Below, in pieces: positions 36,360 through 47,872 of a stretch of 64,000 nt of DNA. Made by a program: the position numbers and the translations under genes. Location: assembly GCA_947034895.1 (NCBI GenBank), contig OX344761.1:24688863-24752862 (forward strand), read 5' to 3'. This DNA is from Rhytidiadelphus loreus. Its lineage: Eukaryota; Streptophyta; Bryopsida; Hypnales; Hylocomiaceae. The notes below the pieces were generated by a model. The model was not told the DNA's origin and made no database searches. It was given only the letters and a program-made list of their open reading frames with translations. The first letter of the stretch is position 1. The number at the start of each line of letters is the position of its first letter.

Positions 36360-37218
36360 ATTTCAGCTTTTTGATGTAGTTTCTTAGCTTGGTGTTTTTT
36401 TTCCCTTGTTGCGGACGTCGTATATGTAGAGTTTTTAGAATATCTAGGCAGGTCTAGGCAACATTTTATTCAGCAGTCTAGAACTTGATGTATTTTTAAT
36501 TGTGTTTCATAAATACATATGAGGCTTTTTATCAGCAGAGATGTACATGTGTTTTCTTTTAGCTTGTATCGTTCATACTGCAGCATGATAGGTTCAGTGT
36601 TGCATTTCCATACCTTTTCAGTGCTTTTCACATGCATATTTGCTTCTAATAATGGTGTTTCATTCTTGTTTCCCCATTTTTTTGGGCTTCAAAAAAATTC
36701 TTCTTTTCCTCACATGTTGAATCGTTCCTTTTATGTGTTTTGTTTTGTACAGAAATGCATTGTAGGAGTCGTGGTTCAATTAAGTTTTTCCATTCTTTTC
36801 TTGCTTCTAAGGCATAGCTATATTATTGAAATGTTAAGTTTGATTAACTTTTCCATTTGTTCTGAGGTTTGCAAAAGTCTACCTTCATGGAATCAAGGTT
36901 CATTTTTAGTCTTCCCATTTTGGGGGGACCTACAAGTGCTTGTCTCTGTTCCTTTGATTAACATTCAGTATTGCTTCTGTTTTCTTCCATTTTGGTAAAA
37001 CAAATGTTATTTTTTTGGATTGTTGTGCCTTCCTCAGATGTTGCATGCGTTTTGCTTTTCCATTTAGTATTTGTACTTGGCAAATCTTTGCACTCTAGAC
37101 CCCTGTTCCATTTCCATTTTTCCATTTTTAAGGGGCCAACTGTGTTTTTGTCTTCCTCACCCATTGAATTATTTATTGCTTCTCCATTTTTGGGGGGCTT
37201 TGCAAACTCAGTTCCATG
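36360..37218. other. T-rich stretch, possible intron
   Basis: The plus strand is strongly T-rich, which produces long chance frames (for example 36519-36998 with many Phe, Leu and Ser). That composition fits a plant intron or intergenic DNA better than coding sequence. The phrases TCCATTTTTGGGG and CCATTTT(TT)GGGGGG recur several times (36677, 36917, 37178). Confidence 0.35.
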
Positions 37219-37934
37219 GAGTGATTGCAAGAAAGATCAGTCCTATGAGGCGTCACAATTGAAGTGACGGAGTTGGTTTTGGCTGTAACTTTTGGAAATT
37301 GAAGCCAATGGACTTGAAATTTTTAAGGAAGATTGCTAACTCAGAAAACATGAGATTTTTTATTTTTCAAAATTTTTGAAAAAATAATTTTATAATTAAA
37401 ATATCAATTTAGCTAATTGTCACACTTTGCGGTTTAGGGTTTTTTAGTACTGTGAAGTATCTAAAAAACATGATGTTCACTTGACTTTTTTGTGGCCTAT
37501 TCCCACACTAGATGGGCATGTGCCCACAAAAGGGAATTAAAAAAAAAACAATTCTTTGTCCTCAACATGCATGCAAATAGGGGTCCCTTGTGCATGGCAC
37601 TCCAAACTTTCATAATGGTTTCAACTTCTAGTTTTTGGTTAAATGTAATCACTATCAAGTCTTTATAAATGGCCAATTTTTAGTTTTTTTTATTCATGAT
37701 TTTCTAATTTTTATTAATTTATACTTAATTTTATCTACTTTCTGTGACAAACTGTCATTTTTTTAAAGTAGTATTGTTTCAATATTATAAAGTACTCAAA
37801 AGTACTATTGGCAGTTGATTTTTCAGATCAACGGCTGAGATTGCTCCATTTTGTAGTACACTTAGTACTGGGCAGAAAAAACGCAATTTTTGACCAAACG
37901 CTACCAAAATCATTGATCTTTCTTGCAATCACCC
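37219..37934 (+). mobile_element. GGGTGA-CAAGAAA element, copy 2
   Basis: The left end is GAGTGATTGCAAGAAAGATC and the right end, read on the minus strand, GGGTGATTGCAAGAAAGATC. The tetranucleotide CATG flanks both sides (37215-37218 and 37935-37938). The body is the full-length inverse of 26398-27122. It is non-coding. Confidence 0.72.
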
Positions 37935-38557
37935 CATGCTAGTCTGGTGCAAATTGCAGACTTTGTGTATGAGAATGTCGTGGATGTTTTAGTGTTGTGT
38001 GTTTTGAATTTGTCTTTGTTAATTGCTATGCTTAGTTCTAGTTACACACATCTTGTTTGGAGGGGTTGTCTTTCACTAAACATATGCTTAAAAAATGTGA
38101 ATTCCATGTATACATTATACAACAACATATAGGCAATATGGTGTGGTAAGCATTTTAAATTGTATGCAATGAATGTTGTGTTTTCAGTTCATGTGCTTTA
38201 TCTCTCTTTTTTCTTTGTGTTCACTTTTTTCACTTTACTTTTCTTCCTTGTAAGAAAGAAAGGGTGCTACAAATTGACCCCACTTTAGAATTCTAAGTAT
38301 AGGGAGGCATAAAATACCAAGAATGTGGAAATTAGATAATAATAGGGACCATTTAATTATTCATAGTCAACTAAATACCCCCCCAAAAAAACACCCAGCC
38401 GCACATGATGTACAAACCACCACATAGAGTGACCCCCCGTGCGCATAACTTCAAAAGCTACTTATTTTCTATGATTAGATTAGAAAAAAAAGCTATTTAT
38501 ACAAGTGGGATGGTAGGAGGTAAAACAACCCAATCATGTGGGATATGTAAATTAGAA

Positions 38558-39105
38558 TTACTAGGAACTCAACAACTCATAGTTAAGTGAAAAGTAGGAA
38601 TTGTATTGAAAGTAGAATTTCATGACTCATTTTGGCATAGTAGAATAACTTTGAACTAAAAAAAGCTGGAAAATAAAGCTAAATTTCATCTCCAAAAACC
38701 CGTTTCAGATTTCTAGTCTCCAATCAAAAGTTATGGACAAATTTCAAAGAGGGGTTGGAAGGCACATTTTCTTTGATTTTTTCAAACATCCTCTCTCAAT
38801 TTTGTCCATAATGTTCTTTTGGAGGCTCAAAATTACAAAAAGATTTTTGTAAATAAAGTTTATCTTGATTTTCCAACTTTTCTTAGTTCAAATATTTTTG
38901 GAAAGAGTTATTCTACTATGCCCAAATGAGGCCTAAAATTCTACATTAAACACAATTCCTACGTTTTGACAATGAATGAGTGGTCAAGCTCTCATCTTCA
39001 AATAATCCCATACCTTTTGAGGATTCATGACATACAATGGAGTTCATTATAAAATTAACCTCTCCACTCTTCATTCCCTAAAATGTTAATGAAGCTCTTC
39101 CTTCA
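38558..39105. mobile_element. Foldback element, copy 2
   Basis: The left arm (about 38562-38780) and right arm (about 38790-39000) are imperfect reverse complements over roughly 200 bp. GGCATAGTAGAATAAC at 38632 pairs with GTTATTCTACTATGCCC at about 38898, and AAAAGTTATGGACAAAT with TTTTGTCCATAATG. The same unit occurs in direct orientation at 30445-30990. Confidence 0.65.
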
Positions 39106-39205
39106 TTTTGGAATCCAAGCTCCTCTGGCCATTGCAATCCAAATTTCACTCTAGTGTAAATAACCATGTCCATGAAAAAAAACATTTTTCCTATAATTCC
39201 TTATG

Positions 39206-39366
39206 GGCACATCCAATTGTAATTTTTTTTTATGGAGTGTCGAGGTACTCCTTGTCCCCACATCCCCAATTTTATTTATTTTTAAATATTGTGAATATTT
39301 TCATTCTTAATGAGCTACCCCCAATTACTATGTTGCCAATAAACATTGTTTGGTCTTTTAGCGGTG
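39206..39366 (+). mobile_element. Fragment of TTAA-type element, subfamily B
   Basis: The sequence GAGCTACCCCCAATT, CTATGTTGCC, AACATTG and TTTGGTCTTTTAGCGGT corresponds to the last 150 bases of the 4415-5381 copy, ending in a degraded terminus. The left part is missing. Confidence 0.45.
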
Positions 39367-39864
39367 AAGATGAAATTCCTTACTAGAAGGATTTGACAAA
39401 ATCCAAAAATGGATAAAAGATGCATTCAAAAATTTAAATCAAAGATAACTTAGACCGCTTTGCAATTGATCCATCTATTAGGGGTTAAATTAAAAAAATT
39501 CAATACTACAATCTAAAGATCCATGAATCATACCCTATTTTGATGAGGGGGGTAAGTATACTACTAAGATAAATTTTGAAAGAGTTCTCCTTTTTTAGAT
39601 CAAAGTTCTCTACTTTCCCTTGAACAATAGGCCTTCTCTTCTGGGCTAATTGATAAAAATTGTAGACACTAATTCCTTCATTGGGATCCAATCAAACTTT
39701 ATTGAATTGCAATATGTGGTTATTATGGGCATGCATAGTTATTCTAAATGGACTACACTAAACAGTGAAATTAAGTTGTCCTACACTAATTTAACTACAT
39801 TTTTACACTATATATATTTATTGCTCATGTACAAGAATGCATTACTTTTGAATTAGATATTGTT

Positions 39865-40005
39865 GTAATTGGGACTCATGAACTTTCATGTGTACAAATG
39901 GAAATATGTGTAGAAGTATTTATTGATTTTGATGGCTTGTAAAGTAACTTTCTTGAGGTAAGGCAACCTAATTGTTAAGGCAACCTAATTTCACTATTTA
40001 GTGTA
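39865..40005 (-). repeat. Dispersed repeat, inverted copy of 23805-23960
   Basis: It is the reverse complement of the 23805-23960 repeat, with a slightly shorter middle. GGCAACCTAATT is duplicated within it (about 39962 and 39980). Confidence 0.6.
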
Positions 40006-40334
40006 GAGTAAGTTCTTCCAATTGGCAATAGAGTTTTTGATTCTTTTATTTCATTTTCATTTTGAAGATTGGATGATTGTACTCACTCAAGCGAAAAACT
40101 TTGTTGTTGCTTGTAATTGTAACTTTATCTACACTGCCATAAAACATCTAATTATTATTTTTTGTTTAATTTTTTGTTAAGAAAATCTTAACCTATTTCT
40201 AATTTCTAATTTGCATATTTATAGCTTTGATGTTTGAATCCTATTTTGGAATTTTGCATATTGATTTTATTATTTTTGTACAAATATATTATTTACTTCA
40301 CATTTATCATAAAAAAAGGTCATATTTGTAAAGA

Positions 40335-40439
40335 TTAAAGAATTGTTTTGGATGAATGAAAAGGTATGTGGAGGAAGCATTAGCTTGAAGTACTCTATTC
40401 ATCATCCTAAATATGGATATTGAAGAGCTTAGAGGTTAA
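40335..40439 (+). mobile_element. TTAA-bounded MITE remnant
   Basis: It is bounded by TTAA at 40335 and 40436. Its right part, CATCATCC(T)AAATATGGATAT and GAGCTTAGAGG-TTAA, matches the right end of 59399-59619. It is only 105 bp, probably deleted internally. Confidence 0.4.
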
Positions 40440-40495
40440 TCACATTGGCAATTTTTATTTTGCATAACTAATTGCTTGAAAGTTCACATTAGATG

Positions 40496-40806
40496 AGATT
40501 TCAGGCTGCGGGAAGGCTGCAAATTCCCAGCCTGTTCCCAACGTGGGAACTGCACTCCCGTAGCGCTCCTGTAGCGCAGTGACTTGGCATAGAGACTGCC
40601 ACGTCACTTTTCAAAAAAAAAAATAATTAATTATTTTTTTTCAATTTCTTTTTGCATTTTGAAAAGATTTTTTTTTTTTTTTAATTTTTTTTGAAAAGGT
40701 GACGTGGCAGCGCTCGCATTCGCAAGGATGGGAGGGAACTGTTGGGAACCAGGCGCCAGGAGGTGCTTGAAACGGCCCTCCAAGACCCCAGAATCCCTTC
40801 TAATGT
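40496..40806. mobile_element. GGGAAC-type MITE, solo copy
   Basis: The terminal inverted repeats are ACATTAGATGAGATT and, from the other end, ACATTAGAAGGGATT. Subterminally, GTTCCCAACGTGGGAAC forms a small palindrome. GACGTGGC...GCCACGTC segments flank the T-rich core, and GTTGGGAACC lies near the right end. It is related to the nested copies at 7225 and 33232. Confidence 0.65.
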
Positions 40807-42599
40807 TATATTGTACAAATTAATTCAAGTAGTACAAGACCATTCACAACAAAATTGGATGAATATGGGATGAATGTAGTCTACATAGTGTGGATGAATG
40901 GATAAATTTAGATGAAAATTGAATGAATGTGATCTATATGATGTGAATGTGTGGGTGAATTTATATGAAAATGGGATGAATACAAATAAAGGTAAATGAA
41001 AGTTGCATGACACTTACACTACTTGAGATAGTATGAAAATAATGCAATGTACATTATAATTGGGTTGGTTTAAAATGTTGTGAACATTAGTTTTCTTAAA
41101 ATCATTAAGGGATAAATTAACCCTTAAACAACATTTGTATGTCTATGCTTAGTCAAACTTCATTAGTTTCTATGTTAAAACACACATTTCAAAAATTTGA
41201 TATTTTTCTCACGTAGTATTTTATATCTAAATTTATCTTCATTTTTTCATAATTCAAAAAATTAAAATGAATTTTAAGTGAATCTTTTAACATAATTTCT
41301 CTATAATAATCATAGTAATTACATAATTTCTTAAAATAGTATGAAATTTTGAACAAAAAAGGAAATCATAGTGACAAACATCATGGTGAAACAAATGTAC
41401 TCCTTGAGCTCACACAAAGAGAAACATGATAGAAAAAGTGCAAAAATTGAGTATTTTAAGCTTTCAAGATCCTACCTTCAAAGTTTTACAAAATGTATAA
41501 TTTTCATGATTTCAGAAGAAGAAAAAAAGAATAGAAAGTAGATTATTGGAGTTACAATTTTTTAGTAAAGTTTTAAAACATTAAAAATCAATAACTATGT
41601 GAAAATTGAGGTTTGGCTTTAAAAATGCCCCTTGAGCTTGCAAGGTCCTCCAAATGCCTAATTAACCATTTTATGGTTGTTGACCAACTTCATGGTCAAC
41701 CTAAATACCAATTTGTTTTTTGAAATTTCATTTATTTTACTCATGTAGCTTGTCAAGTTCTCTTTTTATAGCCAATTTATTTTTGATTTAGACAAAAACT
41801 ATTTCTTGGGTGATTCTTTAAAGTCAAACACTCCAAGAAATGTTGTTTGTGGATTGTCTTACGAGAACCTAGACAATTAAAGGCCATCCCGGAAAAAAAT
41901 TCCATGGGTGTGCAAATGGATAGGGGATGATTGGTTGGAGCATACAAGGTAAACGTGTTTATGATAGACAAACCATCCACGATAAACACCTAGGAAATAA
42001 TCATTACAATCTTGCATCAACCCATGACATGATTGTAGCTACATTAGGTTGAATTAGTAGCCACAATCAATGTCTTGGATTATGGTAATGAAGAGATTGA
42101 TGATTATAATAGGAACTTCCACCTTTTTAGTGTAAATTCATCATTGGAAGTGACTTTTTAGGCCTTCATGTTGTAGCCATGTTAAAAATATTGTGACTAC
42201 TGTAGGTGAGTAAGATGACTATTACAGATACAAATTTTTTATTGGTTTTGGAGAAGTCTAGATAATCTTTGGGATCAATTGGGCTACACACTTCAAAAAT
42301 TCATAACAAATTCACACTTAAAAAATCAAATTCAATTGCTCTCTCCATCTATTACATTTGTCTTTACATGGAAAAGCTTTAAAAAATCTCAACAATGTCA
42401 ACAAGGCAAACTAGTCATTCTACTTATCATAGGCCAGTTTACCTTATTGTGAATGGGCACGGTCAAATGAAATTTTGTTTTTCCAATGTACCTCACTTGA
42501 TTGCAAGGCTCTACAACCAATCTTCATTGCTCTAATCCTTATAAAAATTAGCATGCATGTTTTTAACTATTCATAATTACATTTGATCAAAAGTGAAAT
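40807..42599. other. AT-rich stretch with no gene seen
   Basis: A loose GGATGAAT/TGAATG(T) repetition is visible at about 40855-40990. No gene or defined element could be supported. Confidence 0.4.
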
Positions 42600-42882
42600 T
42601 CTTCTTTTGTAAAAAATTGAGATATGGGCCCTTGAAGTCATTTTGCCCAGACCCCCCCTTTCTTCTTTTTTCAAAAATCAAACTTTGATTGGTGATATCT
42701 TAAAATCTATACAATCAAAGTTTTTCAAACTTGGAGGACATAGTAATTTGATAGTGATGAATAGGATCCTACAATTTTATTTTTCAAAAAACGATTCTAA
42801 AAAATATATTTACTTTCATTTTGAAAACAATAGTTCAAAGGTGATTTTGGAAGGAAGCCTCCCCGGGCATTTTAGGGGTTAA
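42600..42882 (-). mobile_element. TTAA-type element, terminal fragment
   Basis: The right end reads GGGCATTTTAGGGG-TTAA. A TGATATCTTAAAATCTATAC and GATCCTAC block resembles the corresponding end of the 27527-28457 copy. No matching left terminus was found. Confidence 0.4.
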
Positions 42883-43164
42883 GGGATTAAGTACTCTATT
42901 TACCAATATCATTATTCAAATTTTAGGATAGTGGTATGTTTTGTTTTTTAAATTGAGGATTAGCACATGCCTGTTTGAAGGTTGAAATTTAAAACATGTG
43001 TTGATACTATTTTCATATAGCAATCATGCAACCTCATGTTCTTCATTTCTATGGTACTCAACAGTAATAGAGGTTGTCACACCTTCGAGAATGAAACTTC
43101 TATGAAGAATGAGAAGGTATGAAATGTTCATTCTCTAAAGATTGAGAATGGGGAGAAGAAGGTT

Positions 43165-43390
43165 TGACAACCCCTAATGTTTAGGGAGAACCGTTGGTTA
43201 CTTCATTGTTAGACAGTAGACCAAATTGAGAAAAAAAAAAGTTGCAATTTGAAAACATCAAAAAAGACCTGGTGAAAAACTCTATAAAATTTCTATTTAG
43301 AGTTTTAAAAAAGGAGAAAACCCGGACTCAATATTTGAAAAAAATGATTCAAGAAATATGGGAAACTCAAAAAATATCCCCAATTACGTT
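43165..43390 (+). repeat. Dispersed repeat shared with 61225-61465
   Basis: Shared ordered blocks: GTTGGTTACTTCATTGTTAG, TTTGCAATTTGAAAACAT, TATAAAATTTCTATTT, AATATTTGAAAAAA and AACTCAAAAAAT. The copies are in direct orientation, non-coding and of unknown family. Confidence 0.5.
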
Positions 43391-45496
43391 GTGCTCCATC
43401 AGCAGTAATTATGGTGAAGCCTGAGAAAATGGGCCACTTTCACTGGTGTCCGTGATGGTGACTTTGTTGGTATTATGTCCTCAAACCTCAATTTGCCTAT
43501 ATTTAAGCTATTTGGGCCTTTTCAAAAGGAGGGAAAAGGAGGAGGCCATAGCAAGGGGCTCCAGCTGGAAAATCCACTTGGCATGGCTTTCGTCTTTGCA
43601 ATGACTAAATTTTTTTTTCCATTTAAAGTGATTCATTTACAGTATATGAATTAAAGATAATTTTGGTTTTGTAGTCTTGTAATTATTCCACAATTTGTCA
43701 TTTCCTCATTGTGAACAAAATGTCATGTCCTTTCAAATTTAAGAGAATCATATAAGTAAAAATAGTGTAATTATTATAATTTTGTTTATCAGTGATATGC
43801 ATATATAGAAGAAGTGGGCTTTGAAATGGTTCAAGGTACCAATAGTGCTTTGATTAGCGATATTGTTAAGTATTGAATGAACAATGCATGCATGATGTAT
43901 ATAGACAATGGATCTATTAAAAGCATTTTGATATTTGTGAATATAACTATCACATGGTGTGATTCATATATTGTGCTAACTCTTGCTAATCTAAGCAAGT
44001 GCCAAAGGGTTGCACACTTTTACATACTCCCACAGTCATGTTGACCACTAATTTGAAATCCTTCCAACACTAGCCTTTTATTAGTGAAGTTTTTGAAAGA
44101 GCTCTTACTTATTTTCTACAAATTTTGCTATTTGTTTCTTAACTTTTTATAAAAATTCAATTTTGACATTAATGAATTAATATAAAAAAATGAAAGCCAT
44201 GTCACACTGTGGTAATGCTTGGTAGCAAGTTTGGCATAAGAAAAGCGACCTTTTAAGAGTTGATTGCATTTGGGAGAAGTTAAACTCTTTAGAAACAATT
44301 TTCAATAAATTTTTGTAGTAGGATTGAAAATGGAATTGGCATCTAATCCAACTTGTTTCATGTTTTGGGGACCTTTGAGAAATTGGTTATGAATTCTTGA
44401 AGTTGAAACTCAAGGATCACTAAAAGTAAAGACCTCCTTAAATATATACTATTGGTACATTAAAGAAAGAAAAACGCACCTCTGTATTAGTAGTCACTTT
44501 TAGAGTAGGGTCACTTTTAGAGCACCCTACCTTTATTTTGTTTTCTTGGTTTGAAAAGTATCCAGAGGATGGCTAATTCTCATGATAAGGAGATGTGAAA
44601 GTTTCTATTCAAATAATAAAGGGCCTAATTTGCTAAAGTGGCATTTCTATATACATGCAAAAATGGAACAATATTGCAAAAGTTGATGAAAATTTGGATT
44701 GAATGCAAAAGATGTGGTGGTGTGTGCCCTATGGAAGAAAACAAGGAATGCCAATTCACAATCTTCAAGATTGTCAAACATAGAAGTACCTTCCAAAAGA
44801 TCTCATGGAAAGAGGTTTCTCCTTCCTGGGATACCTAATGAGAATTACGGTTGAAGACTATACCTTCTAAAGTAGGAATACAATGATACAACTTTAGCAA
44901 GAAAGAGCACATGTCAAGGAACCAAAGAACCCCCCAACAAAGGTTAACAACGTTATGCACCAATGAAAATTATTAATGAAAATAGGAAATCTAGACTTGT
45001 AAATTCAACCATTGTTTGCCTTTGCATTGTTCCACAAATTTTAGCAAATTTTTGACTTTATTCTACTCTAGAATTTTCTTTACAAGGCATGCATGAAAGT
45101 GAGGTTTGAATTAGTAAATGTTGGTAATTTGAAGAGCTTTTTGGAGGCTCTACTAGCCTAAGTCAAATATAGAAACATGTCCCAAGTAAGTACTTCTGTA
45201 ATACCACTCAATTTGGTTAGGGTTTGATTACAGTAGGGTAGCACAAAATAGGAAATCCCTTGTATTTGGGTTCCCAAACAATCCTTGAATGCTAACCATG
45301 GAAGATAAGTCTCATGCCATGTCTGTGCAAACTCTCAATGTGTATTATTAATCAATTTTTGGATAGATTGTATTTATAAAATAAGGAAAATAATGATATT
45401 CTTAGTAAAATTTTGGTAAGTTTTTTTATTTAATTATTCAATTTGATTGTTGGATGTTTGCTTGTTTTTTGAACAAATGGGAAAAAATCCATTGCA
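43391..45496. other. AT-rich stretch with no gene seen
   Basis: No exon, RNA gene or defined repeat could be supported. The 66-codon frame at 44638-44838 shows no domain. Confidence 0.4.
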
Positions 45497-45646
45497 TTAA
45501 CCCATTAAGGACTAGGTCAATGACTGCAAATGAATATTTGGCTAGAAATGACATGTTTTCCTCAATAGCCAAAGTGACTACTAATGAAAACCTGTCATTC
45601 TTAGCCACAATCATCTACTGGTCATTCCTGGTCCTTGATGGGTTAA
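45497..45646 (+). mobile_element. 150-bp TTAA-flanked MITE
   Basis: The left end is TTAA-CCCATTAAGGACTAGG and the right end, read on the minus strand, TTAA-CCCATCAAGGACCAGG. These are 20-bp inverted ends with two mismatches. It is the shortest clearly complete family member. An open frame spanning it is incidental. Confidence 0.7.
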
Positions 45647-46084
45647 AAGAAGAATAAGAAAAACAACCAAGCTACCAAGCAGCTGGAAAATGAAGAGAGA
45701 AAGAGCACTAGAAAAAAATGAAAACCAACAATTTGTTGGATGTTTGCTGGGATAGATTGGTTAATTAGCATTTAGAGATTGGTTTGCCAAATTAAAGAAT
45801 TTGATTTACATTGAAAATCTCATTTCTTTCAAGAACAAAGTCTACTTAAATATTTTAATAGAAAGTAGATTGTGAATTAGTTTTTTGCCCTAAGATAAGT
45901 ATATTTAGACTTCCTTGTTTCTAAACTATGTCCATCTTCTTGCAATATGCTTTTGCTTTCATTTGTGACAATAAACACAAATACAAAAGATGAAGTGAAT
46001 TGCATATCATATCTATGTTGGTCCAATACTTCTAGGCTAAAATGATACGTATGTGTAAATATAGATAAGGGACACGTTTGGGTC

Positions 46085-46310
46085 TAGCAGATATTTTGTC
46101 AAATCTTAATACACTTAAGTTGGACACCCCCAAACCACCATTTTTTGCTATTGTACCAAATTATTATTATTATGGTCAAATTTTCATATTTTCTTGTTGG
46201 CCAGTGAAAGGAAGTTTCAACACACCCAAGAATGCAACATTCAAATACTATACACAATTAAAGATTATGAAGGGTCAAAGTTTTTTTTAGTAAAGGTTCT
46301 AAAACCATTT
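46085..46310 (+). repeat. Dispersed repeat shared with 52430-52655 and 55630-55790
   Basis: Shared blocks in order: AATACACT, TTTTTTGCTA/ACCACTTTTTTGTCAG, CATATTTTCTTGTTGG, GGAAGTTTCAACACACC, AAAGTTTTTTTTAGTA and GTTCTAAAACC. The copy at 52430 is direct and the one at 55630 inverted. It is non-coding. Confidence 0.5.
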
Positions 46311-46584
46311 CTTCCACACAAATACATATTGATGTTGGAGATGTATCCAGAGTGATGATGGCAGTTTTAGGCAAGGAGGTGCAATTTTAGATGTACCCAC
46401 TTTCTTTTAAGCGGCTTGGCCTCTCAAAACTGAAATGTGGTTTCTTTCATTTGTGCCCAAAATCGATTAATACTTAATTAATATAGAAATGTAACTAACT
46501 AAACTCACCCGGGAACTCACAATGTTGGACTTCCCTGGCATGTTTGTATCAGTTAAGATAGAATGTTCTAAAAGTGCTAATCTT

Positions 46585-46945
46585 CTTCAAACTGCCCCTA
46601 TAATTAGCTTTGGAATGGCTACAAGGTGGTCCTTAAATTCACTTCTTTAGCCATTGAGTGGATAAAAAAAAAGTGTTATTTATTGCAAGAGCCAATCATT
46701 CTCCTTGGTTTCCTCACATCTATTTACAAGTTGCAAGTGGATGGATTTGGGGAGACCCACAAGTCACAAATAGGTGCCTACGACACAAATCTCTGAAAAT
46801 TCATAAGTAATTCAACAATGCTTCGAAAAACATGAAACCAATTGTGTTACATTCCACATCTATTTCTCTTTCTCTGAAAAGTGAGGTAAAAACATTCCCG
46901 TCCATGGAAACCCATGGGAAAAGGCAGACCAGCCCAAGTTACATA
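46585..46945 (+). repeat. Dispersed repeat shared with 59855-60170
   Basis: Both copies carry GCAAGAGCCAATCATT, AGTCACAAATAGGTGCCTA, ATCTCTGAAAATT, ATAAGTAATTCAA, CACATCTATTTCTC and GGAAACC in the same order. The copies are direct and about 13 kb apart. It is non-coding. Confidence 0.6.
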
Positions 46946-47600
46946 AATGGTCGGTCGCTTTCATCTGCAATCGGAAGAGTCATTTCAGTTCGCTTGCCAG
47001 TAAAAAAAAGAAAAGAACAAATTTTTTTTACAAGAAGCTGGTGCAACTGATTCATAGCAATATCTCCAGAATTTTTGGGGCGCTGGACAACTGAAGGAGT
47101 TATGACGTCAGTGTATCAATCTCGAGAACCCAAACCAAGAGAATGTGTGAGCAGTGTCAAATTCTGCTAACTTCCTGCAAAACGTCGGCACTGGATACTG
47201 GATATAGAATTCAAGCACATCAATAATATATTAATATGCTGAACAGCTGAAGACGGAGGTCTAAAGAAATCTTCGGATTTTTTTTCTGTTGAGCTAAAAG
47301 GAAATACAGAAGAAAAAAAAAAAGAGAAGAAAAAAGAACAACAGGTGTAAAAGTAAAGATTTGTCTGGTCAAAGTGCCTGTGACATAAAGAGTTTTTTCA
47401 GGCAGTTGGTACAACTATACAAACAGAAATCATAAACCGTACACCAGCAGACTCTTCGGAGTCAGGAAATGATCAAAAAGCAGTCCTGACTCAAAGCAAA
47501 AAAAATAAATTGGAATGGCACAAGCATCATTTAAAATTTTGGTGCAGAGAATGTTCATGGTAGAGACCCAATTGGAAAACACCGACTCCATAATGTGCAA

Positions 47601-47620
47601 GTGTGTGTGTGTGTGTGTGT
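47601..47620. repeat. (GT)n microsatellite
   Basis: A run of ten GT units, about 250 bases beyond the YUCCA stop codon on the 3' side of that gene. Confidence 0.95.
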
Positions 47621-47872
47621 TGTTTCTCTCTTTCAATTGATCGTGTTGAAAATATGTGGTTTATGATACAAAAAGGGTCACTGGCGCCCCACTCAGCTCT
47701 GCAATCCAAAAAAGAAAAACAGCTTCGAAACTTCTGTCATCCAACGCTAATGAAAATCAACAATTTTGCCGTGTACAAGATGGATCCTGCATTGTCCACC
47801 GTCCTCAAAAAAAAGGTGCCAAAACTGGGGTTACAACCCAAGGAAAAAAAAAAAAGGGCCATTGCATTGCAA

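Noticed and set aside
36519..36998. 159-codon frame with many hydrophobic residues, as a membrane protein
   Set aside because: The strand is T-rich, so Phe, Leu and Ser codons abound by composition. There is no family resemblance, and the sequence looks intron-like.
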